7,498 nt of DNA from Lachnospiraceae bacterium (GTDB lineage Bacteria > Bacillota > Clostridia > Lachnospirales > Lachnospiraceae): assembly GCA_009774345.1 (NCBI GenBank), contig VSNR01000197.1, forward strand, positions 1 to 7,498, read 5' to 3'. The position numbers were made by a program, and so were the translations under genes. This document shows, piece after piece, positions 1-5,012 of the stretch (position 1 is the stretch's first letter; every line of letters begins with the position of its first letter). The notes under the pieces were generated by a model, which saw only the letters and a program-made list of their open reading frames with translations, searched no databases and had not been told where the DNA came from.

Positions 1-92
1 AAAAAGAAACGGATTCATTGGATCTGTGCGCCTAATTTTGTGGTATAGTTATAAAATCTAACCGCACAGGTAGAAATTTTTTCTTTATCTTT
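1..92. other. AT-rich spacer downstream of the operon
   Basis: This is the 92-nt stretch between the stop codon of the last operon gene (TGA at 95-93) and the left edge. It is AT-rich and contains the inverted repeat listed separately. No coding frame or RNA gene is visible. No classical terminator (GC-rich hairpin followed by a U run) is evident, although on the minus strand the window ends in a T-rich stretch (complement of 1-8). The operon may therefore continue beyond the window. Confidence 0.6.
24..69. repeat. Inverted repeat CTGTGCG / CGCACAG
   Basis: CTGTGCG at 24-30 is the exact reverse complement of CGCACAG at 63-69. The arms are 7 bp, separated by 32 nt of AT-rich sequence that contains TATAGTTATAAAAT. 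The arms are GC-rich against an AT-rich background, so they stand out. It could be a weak long-loop hairpin after the operon, an operator, or a recombination or replication site. The loop is too long and the U run too distant for a confident terminator call. Confidence 0.4.
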
Positions 93-992
93 TCAGAAAA
101 TTATTTTCTTAAATTCCGACACCAGTTCCTTCCCATTCTGCGTGTATGTCGTGATATTATCAAAAGCATCCGCATCATTCCTGACCAGATAGGTGTCCTT
201 TGTCATGCATATAACAGCTTTTTCAATGGTTTTACAATTCATAAGATAACTGTACAGCTCCCTTTCATGCGCATCATCCTCACAGACCAAAACAAACCAG
301 GGTTTTTTGATCCTCTTCTGCCTGAAATGCTCCTGTGCTGCCCGAATTTTTAAGACGCATTCTGTATCACTGCCCTCCATATTCCTTACAGGTATCACAC
401 ACACATTGACCAACCCTTCCGAATATTTATCTGAGAGGATCATCAGCCTGCCTTCTATCACCGCACTGCCCGCATGGTATGAAAAATAATATTTTGCATT
501 ATATGACAGGCTGCTGACATAAAACGAATTGAATGCTGCCCTGTTTAAGACGCCCTTTATGCCGTCTCTGCTGTCCATTTCGCGTAACGGCATATAACCG
601 CCCTGGCATCTTCTGTTTTCTACTGTTCCTGTAAATATGTCCCTGCCTCCGCCAGTGAGTGAATATATATTACAGGTCCTGTAACCACATGGATTATCTG
701 AAGGATAATAGCATACTGACAGGACAATACCATAATCACATAACTGTTTTAATTTCTTTGTAAGGTCTGTATTTTTGTCCCCTGCTGGATGAATATGCTC
801 CATATATCGCATAATATGGCTTTTACCAGCATATTCCATACGCCCAAGTGCTTTAATAATCTCCATATGGCATTCATCAAGCTTATTTTTTTCCATTAAC
901 GCTGCTGTCTCTTTTTCACTGATTCCCGTCTTTTTGTTATGGCACTCCTTTACGAGATTTTCCCTGTATGCATAGCAGGAACATTTCGTCAT
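93..992 (-). CDS. Winged-helix protein, divergent replication-relaxation-like
   Basis: This 299-residue protein has an N-terminal winged-helix DNA-binding region at about residues 38-118. It shows a helical start (ECHMEIIKALGRM), a recognition-helix-like stretch, the 'LKQLCDYGIV' end of a helix and a wing leading into 'IYSLTGGGRDIF', as in many wHTH proteins. Residues 165-260 look like an alpha/beta core: a strand (NVCVIPV, 196-202), a helix (about 210-225), a strand (PWFVLVCEDD, 231-240) and a helix (HERELYSYL). The order resembles the nuclease-like domain of replication-relaxation proteins (Pfam Replic_Relax) and the C-terminus of the 560-residue protein of this operon, but the acidic/Lys motif of the better copy is not clear, so catalysis is doubtful. 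The N-terminus is cysteine-rich (C4, C6, C17). The ATG is well supported by GGGAGG at 1005-1000, 7 nt upstream and overlapping the stop of the preceding gene. The gene closes the visible operon. A DNA-binding role in maintenance or regulation is inferred. Confidence 0.6.
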   Translation of the reverse strand: MTKCSCYAYRENLVKECHNKKTGISEKETAALMEKNKLDECHMEIIKALGRMEYAGKSHIMRYMEHIHPAGDKNTDLTKKLKQLCDYGIVLSVCYYPSDNPCGYRTCNIYSLTGGGRDIFTGTVENRRCQGGYMPLREMDSRDGIKGVLNRAAFNSFYVSSLSYNAKYYFSYHAGSAVIEGRLMILSDKYSEGLVNVCVIPVRNMEGSDTECVLKIRAAQEHFRQKRIKKPWFVLVCEDDAHERELYSYLMNCKTIEKAVICMTKDTYLVRNDADAFDNITTYTQNGKELVSEFKKIIF

Positions 993-999
993 ACAGACA

Positions 1000-1005
1000 C
1001 CTCCC
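1000..1005 (-). promoter_or_regulatory. Ribosome binding site GGGAGG for the 299-residue protein
   Basis: GGGAGG on the minus strand lies 7 nt before the ATG at 992. It overlaps the TAG stop (1007-1005) of the acidic-protein gene, so translation of the two is probably coupled. It fixes the start of the downstream gene. Confidence 0.75.
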
Positions 1006-1487
1006 TAATCATCTGTTATCCCAAACCCATCGATTGACAGGTCGAAGCAGCCCGAATCCGCATCAGAATCAAACAGACTGCTCTGGCAGAGCTGTTGTTC
1101 CCTGTCCTGTCCATACACCTCAAACTGCCTGTTTTCCTCCTCTTCTTTCATAAGCTTTTCATAATATCGCTGTAGCAGTTCCTCATTTTCACTCACCGTA
1201 AACAGCTCCGTAAGATCTTCTGGTGCTGTCGTCTGTCTTATATCCTCCGGCTTCTCTTCATTGGATTCCATACTGTTGTCTAAAAACTGCTCTGATAAAT
1301 TTTCCGCTGTCTCCTCCTGCCCTGTCCGACACACCTCATCTCTTCCAGATACTTTTACCGCATCTTCCGTAACTGTTTTCTCTGCTTCACTGCATTCATC
1401 TTCCCTGCTGATCGTTTCATATTGATCCCAGTCCACGATATATCTTTTAATTACGGCATCCCTTCTCTTCTTGTCCAGAAATGACAC
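1005..1487 (-). CDS. Acidic protein, possible ParA partner
   Basis: I do not recognise the family. The 160-residue product has a short basic start (LDKKRRDAVIKRY, residues 4-16), a long Glu/Asp/Ser/Thr-rich and probably disordered middle (about 24-90), a charged helical stretch at 99-124 (ENEELLQRYYEKLMKEEEEN, probably a coiled coil), and a very acidic tail (DSDADSGCFDLSIDGFGITDD). The gene begins inside the 3' end of parA, overlapping it by 37 nt in another frame, and ends 12 nt before the next gene. The only upstream start available is GTG at 1487, because the frame is closed by a stop at 1541-1539. Its Shine-Dalgarno is weak (GTAAG abutting the GTG), so translational coupling to parA is likely. 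Position directly after parA is where partition partners (ParB-type or small adaptors) usually sit, but no ParB motif is visible and the partner role is inference. The ATT/CTG codons just downstream are less likely starts. Confidence 0.6.
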   Translation of the reverse strand: MSFLDKKRRDAVIKRYIVDWDQYETISREDECSEAEKTVTEDAVKVSGRDEVCRTGQEETAENLSEQFLDNSMESNEEKPEDIRQTTAPEDLTELFTVSENEELLQRYYEKLMKEEEENRQFEVYGQDREQQLCQSSLFDSDADSGCFDLSIDGFGITDD

Positions 1488-2389
1488 CTTACAGTCAAAT
1501 ACTGTTTTCGGGCTGCCCTGGTGGCCGGAATGTTTCCTTTACGCTGACTGCCCCCGGCTTTGCGCGGAGCAAGATACTTTTCCAGCCTTTCGTTATGTGC
1601 GTCATCAATCAGTCCGAGCGTCCTCACGAGCTTTATGTAATCATCCGTTGTCCCATGTCTCTTGCATGCCACAAGCAGCGGGAGGTATTTTAATGTCGAA
1701 TCGGAAACCTGTACGGAATGCCTGATGGCAACAGGCAGTATATAGCTACTGTAATTTTCTTCATACCATTCCCTGACTCTTTTATAGCCCGAGGAGTTCA
1801 GACTGACATCCGCAAAGAACATCCCCATGAATTCCACGGACACGCCACAGGACTGTTTCAGACCGATTATGGTTTGTAAAAGTCCCGTAACGCCGCTGAA
1901 GGAAAAATTATCCGCCTTGATCGGGGAAAGCACGCCGTCACAGGCGCAGATTGCGCATCTTGTAAGCGTTGTATCCCCCGGATTCGTGTCAATGACGACA
2001 TAGTCATAATCTTCCCTGACAAGCTCTATGTTCCGGCGCAGGCAGGTAAACACCGAACGTTTTTCCTGCAGTTCCGAATGGATTTCATAAATGATATCCT
2101 TCAGTAACGGGGAGCCTGGAATGCAGTCAATCAGATCAAAATTTGATTCATATATAAATCCCTCATATAAAATGTCAGCGCTTTTTAACTGGTGGCACAA
2201 TAAGTTCGTATAACAGGGACACTCATACCCTGTCCCTATCATGAGCATGTCTGTCGCGTTCATCTGTGCATCAAGGTCTATGAAAAGAACATGATAACCT
2301 GAAACCGCAAGTATATGCGCCATATTTACCGAGGACATTGTTTTTGACACGCCCCCTTTTTCAGTGACAAAACCGATAACCTTGTTCAT
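1451..2389 (-). CDS. parA: ParA-family partition ATPase
   Basis: This 312-residue ParA/MinD-type P-loop ATPase is expected to bind ATP, dimerise and coat DNA non-specifically, so as to segregate or position the element. Visible motifs are the deviant Walker A, EKGGVSKT, at residues 10-17, with signature K11, P-loop K16 and Mg-binding T17; the A' segment FIDLDAQMNAT at 37-46 (D38, D40, N44); and the Walker B-type strand YVVIDTNPG at 130-138 (D134), followed by the 'CDGVLSPIKADNFSFSGVTGLL' region typical of the family. Two P-loop positions differ from the usual KGGVGKTT: S15 replaces Gly and M18 replaces Thr/Ser. The last 40 residues are Arg/Lys-rich and overlap the next gene. There is no N-terminal HTH, so this is the short ParA form, although the 58-nt leader could hold an operator. 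The ATG is preceded by GGAAGG (2400-2395) with a 5-nt spacer. Family assignment is firm; the segregation role is inferred from family and context. Confidence 0.93.
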   Translation of the reverse strand: MNKVIGFVTEKGGVSKTMSSVNMAHILAVSGYHVLFIDLDAQMNATDMLMIGTGYECPCYTNLLCHQLKSADILYEGFIYESNFDLIDCIPGSPLLKDIIYEIHSELQEKRSVFTCLRRNIELVREDYDYVVIDTNPGDTTLTRCAICACDGVLSPIKADNFSFSGVTGLLQTIIGLKQSCGVSVEFMGMFFADVSLNSSGYKRVREWYEENYSSYILPVAIRHSVQVSDSTLKYLPLLVACKRHGTTDDYIKLVRTLGLIDDAHNERLEKYLAPRKAGGSQRKGNIPATRAARKQYLTVRCHFWTRREGMP

Positions 2390-2447
2390 AAAAACCTTCC
2401 CTTCTTATACAAATCTGCTGTCTGTGTAACATCTCTGTTTCGGATAA
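2390..2447 (-). other. 58-nt gap before parA, longest inside the operon
   Basis: All other junctions in the operon are 12 nt or less or overlap, so this gap is the most likely place for an internal promoter or an operator for ParA-cassette autoregulation. It contains TATAAG at about 2409-2404, but with no convincing -35 at proper spacing, and it runs straight into the parA ribosome binding site. I therefore do not call a promoter. No hairpin strong enough for a terminator is present. Confidence 0.4.
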
Positions 2448-4130
2448 TTACAGTCCCAGCAGAGAGATGTCCTCCCGCCCGTTAAACACAGAACTGTATC
2501 CTGATTTCAGTCCTTCCACATATTCCAGCGAATACGCATCATCTGAATAAACAACATATATCCGCAGGAAAGGAATATCCGGTGCACCCTCACCCAGATA
2601 TCTCTCAATCCTCATCCTCGCGGAAATATCATCCGATATGTTTTCAAACGAATAGATGAAGCTGCCTTTTACGTCATGCAGCACACGGCAGTTTGCAAAC
2701 GGATAAAATGTACCGCCTGCCTGAAAGAAACGGATATTGGAATATTCTGCATCGCGACAAATCATCCTGCTGTCCGCAATATCCGTATATTTTCCCCTGT
2801 AAGAATAGGACTTGATATGTTCCCGTACAGACTGTTCATAAATACCGATGCCGTCCATAGCAAGGAAAGGATAGGAATAAATGAAATCTGACCCATCCGA
2901 ACAGTTGTCACCCGCCGTAATCCTGAGTCCTCTCTTCACAAGCATGGATATATCCGGCGCATTCCTGCACCATCCAAAAATCTTTTCACGCCTGGCAGGA
3001 TAAGTACGTTCTCTAGCCTTTCCCGGCATCCCCGGCCTGACACCCTCTCTCGCTGATACGGTTTTTAAAATGCGCGCCCTGTCAAAATAAGAATATATAT
3101 CTGTAAAACCCGGACAGATACTCCTGACAGACAAAAGATATTCTGTAATTTCAGACAGTATTTCTTTCCCCAGTGTATCGGATCCTGCAATAATCCTGTT
3201 AAACAGGGCTATGACATCCCCGAACTCAGACGGGCAGTCCCCACCTGCCACATGCGCGGCTGACAGCAGTACACTGACGCATGACCTGTACACCTGCATC
3301 CTGTTTTTTCCGGGTATCCTTATGTCCTGCCTGTCCCCATCTCCATGATAATCACCTATGGTAAAATGCACGCATGAGCGGTCAAGGCTGCGCTCCGTTG
3401 AAAAGATAAATGTAAAATACCGTTCCATTTTCGCCACCACGGCAGCACCCCTTTCTGTTCCCATATCGTTCTCAAAAAAGAACTCCAGCCTGCACGGATG
3501 GCGGATTAGAAGATAGGCGTCACTCCTGAACCTGTTTGATGACTGATCAAATGTTTTTCCCCGTATGCTGTCATGCAGACCAATCGGCATATCCAGTGCA
3601 AAATCCCCGACACCGATACGGCATTTCCCAGCCATCTTGAGGAAAACAATCCCAACCGTTGACGAATGTACGCTGTAATTCTTAGCGGTTCTGGACATAT
3701 CCTCCTGATACCATGCACCCTGTCTGCCAGTATGGTACTCCATAAGCGGTGATGACAGGAATTCCGAAAGTTCCCTGTAGCCGGCAGATGAAAGGCTGTA
3801 TAATATCCTTCCCTTTATAACTGTCCTCATAATACTGCCCTTCCTGAGCCCGTATGATATAAAGTCATCCACCGCCCTGCTACGGACACCCTTGTCACCA
3901 CAGATACATAACTTCCGTGCTGCATGTGATATTGCCCTGTCCGCCATCCCCAGCAGAAGGGGAACCATTTCACGCGTACAGCTTCCAAACAGCATCAGAT
4001 ACATATAGAAAACATATTTTCTCCCTTTCATGGGCAGTTTTATATTCCCGGAAAGCATGGACAGAAAAATCCCAAGACCGCGGGTTTTGGGATTCATATA
4101 AAAATCCCCTGTTTCTGCCAAACCTGTCAT
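2448..4130 (-). CDS. Replication-relaxation-like wHTH and nuclease-fold protein
   Basis: The 560-residue product has a winged-helix DNA-binding domain at about residues 35-125: a helix (RKYVFYMYLMLFG), 'SCTREMVPLLLGMADRAI', then 'YGLRKGSI...GRILYSLSSAGYRELSEFL' as wing and final helix. Around 200-240 follows a restriction-endonuclease-like core: D204 in 'RSDAYLL', then E220, D222, G224, T225 and E226 in FFFENDMGTE, with K234 and Y238 downstream. This D...ExDxGTE...K...Y pattern is what I know from the Replic_Relax family of plasmids and conjugative elements of Gram-positives. A second core-like segment lies at about 488-545 (FIYSFEN, RMRIERYL, FLRIYVVYSDDAYSLEYVEGL), so the protein may hold two diverged copies; the middle (300-480) is unassigned. 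It probably binds element DNA; nuclease activity is unproven. The start is uncertain. ATG 4130 abuts the strong AAAGGAGG (4138-4131), giving no spacer. TTG 4121 would have a 9-nt spacer, and ATG 4097 follows AGGGGA. It begins 7 nt after the small membrane-protein gene. Confidence 0.65.
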   Translation of the reverse strand: MTGLAETGDFYMNPKTRGLGIFLSMLSGNIKLPMKGRKYVFYMYLMLFGSCTREMVPLLLGMADRAISHAARKLCICGDKGVRSRAVDDFISYGLRKGSIMRTVIKGRILYSLSSAGYRELSEFLSSPLMEYHTGRQGAWYQEDMSRTAKNYSVHSSTVGIVFLKMAGKCRIGVGDFALDMPIGLHDSIRGKTFDQSSNRFRSDAYLLIRHPCRLEFFFENDMGTERGAAVVAKMERYFTFIFSTERSLDRSCVHFTIGDYHGDGDRQDIRIPGKNRMQVYRSCVSVLLSAAHVAGGDCPSEFGDVIALFNRIIAGSDTLGKEILSEITEYLLSVRSICPGFTDIYSYFDRARILKTVSAREGVRPGMPGKARERTYPARREKIFGWCRNAPDISMLVKRGLRITAGDNCSDGSDFIYSYPFLAMDGIGIYEQSVREHIKSYSYRGKYTDIADSRMICRDAEYSNIRFFQAGGTFYPFANCRVLHDVKGSFIYSFENISDDISARMRIERYLGEGAPDIPFLRIYVVYSDDAYSLEYVEGLKSGYSSVFNGREDISLLGL

Positions 4131-4138
4131 CCTCCTTT
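4131..4138 (-). promoter_or_regulatory. Ribosome binding site AAAGGAGG with no spacer to the ATG
   Basis: AAAGGAGG on the minus strand is a near-perfect Shine-Dalgarno but directly touches the ATG at 4130, which is unusually close. The in-frame TTG at 4121 lies 9 nt after it and an in-frame ATG at 4097 has its own AGGGGA upstream. The site therefore argues that translation starts slightly inside the longest frame. It overlaps the TAA stop (4140-4138) of the preceding gene, which favours coupling. Confidence 0.6.
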
Positions 4139-4488
4139 TATTGACTGTGAAGCACCGGCAGTACCCCCGCCAGTACCAGCGCGGATAAACACAGCATGTA
4201 CAGCGGGATCTCGCTGACTACCTTCCTTGCCCTGATCTTTCCCTGTAGCCTGCTGGCGTCGGGAAGGAACCTGCTGATATCACTTCTGCTGCTGACGACC
4301 TGGTACATTTCTTCCAGAAGGGGTTTGTACTGCGTATACCCGGAATCGCCGGACATCATTTTCAGCAGCTCCCCCAGCTCATCCTGTGCATTTTTCATGC
4401 GGTTTTCAGAGTACACGCCAAAATGTTCTGCATCTTTCAGCATAAAGTTATATTCTGTGCACCTGCGGTAAAAATTTTCATATTTCAT
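4138..4488 (-). CDS. Small tail-anchored membrane protein
   Basis: I do not recognise the family. From ATG 4488 the product is 116 residues. It has a hydrophilic, mostly helical domain (1-88; segments around 26-45 and 55-80 look amphipathic), a short basic patch (KIRARK, 84-89), and then one hydrophobic segment (IPLYMLCLSALVLAGVLPVL, 94-113) ending three residues before the C-terminus. This predicts a single-pass, C-terminally anchored protein with its soluble part in the cytoplasm by the positive-inside rule. The frame also allows GTG at 4500, overlapping the signal-peptidase stop. I prefer the ATG 5 nt after that stop, with GTGGTGATCGAG as a weak binding region. Tight linkage to the signal peptidase suggests joint work at the membrane, such as anchoring the DNA-binding proteins or a transfer/secretion component; this is inference. 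Confidence 0.6.
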   Translation of the reverse strand: MKYENFYRRCTEYNFMLKDAEHFGVYSENRMKNAQDELGELLKMMSGDSGYTQYKPLLEEMYQVVSSRSDISRFLPDASRLQGKIRARKVVSEIPLYMLCLSALVLAGVLPVLHSQ

Positions 4489-4493
4489 CTCGA

Positions 4494-5012
4494 TCACCAC
4501 ACTATTTTTCCGGTAATATCGTCAATACTGACATTTCCAATACCTGTATTTCTGGAATCCGCAGAATGATTCCTGTTGTCACCAAGCACAAAATATTCAT
4601 TCTCGCCCAATATGATTCCGTTTTCCGCAATTCCCGCATCGCCAATCGGCTCCATCCCGTAGTCCTCTTTCAGCAGCCTGCCATCTATGAATATGTCTCC
4701 TTCAGCGCTGATCTGCACCGTTTCACCAGGCAGCCCAATAACCCTCTTTACAAGGTAATAATTCTTTCTGCGCGGGAATACAACCACGTCAAAACGCTTC
4801 GGGACACCCATCCTGTACGATATCTTCTCCATGACAATCCTGTCCCCGTCATGAAACGATGGCTCCATACTTTTTCCAGATACGCGGACTGACTGACATA
4901 CAAAAATGTTTATCATGGCTGAAACAAACAATCCAGCCAGCACACAACACGTCAGACCCTGCATTTTATTTATCAGCCTTTTTATGACTATCTTCTTATT
5001 TCCTGTTTTCAT
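4494..5012 (-). CDS. lepB: Type I signal peptidase
   Basis: This 172-residue S26-family peptidase cleaves signal peptides from exported proteins at the outer face of the membrane. One N-terminal membrane segment (about 18-38) is followed by the catalytic Ser motif SGKSMEPSF with S48, the Lys motif YLVKRVIGLPGE with K89, and the Gly-Asp box GDNRNHSADSR (144-154, D145 and S150 equivalent to the family's conserved Asp and Ser). Length and single anchor match the SipS type of Gram-positives, and all catalytic positions look intact. I start it at ATG 5012 because GGAGG (5023-5019) lies 6 nt upstream. A longer frame from 5099 would add 29 residues that overlap the previous gene and lack such a site. 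It overlaps the previous gene by 17 nt and is followed closely by the tail-anchored protein. Such element-borne signal peptidases usually serve pili, adhesins or conjugation proteins; no substrate is visible in the window. Confidence 0.93.
   Translation of the reverse strand: MKTGNKKIVIKRLINKMQGLTCCVLAGLFVSAMINIFVCQSVRVSGKSMEPSFHDGDRIVMEKISYRMGVPKRFDVVVFPRRKNYYLVKRVIGLPGETVQISAEGDIFIDGRLLKEDYGMEPIGDAGIAENGIILGENEYFVLGDNRNHSADSRNTGIGNVSIDDITGKIVW

Noticed and set aside
1..69. Rho-independent terminator at the left edge
   Set aside because: The inverted arms are separated by 32 nt and no U run follows directly, so the hairpin would be weak.
1451..1541. Programmed -1 frameshift fusing ParA to the acidic protein
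   Set aside because: The frames are in the right relation and the downstream frame is open back to 1541, but I find no slippery heptamer of the X-XXY-YYZ type in the overlap, and the acidic gene has its own GTG start.
2390..2447. Separate parA promoter with -10 TATAAG
   Set aside because: No -35 at 16-18 bp spacing; the best candidate upstream sits about 14 bp away, and transcription would begin at the ribosome binding site itself.
3506..3718. 70-residue minus-strand frame
   Set aside because: It is wholly inside the 560-residue gene in another frame with no ribosome binding site or motif; a shadow.
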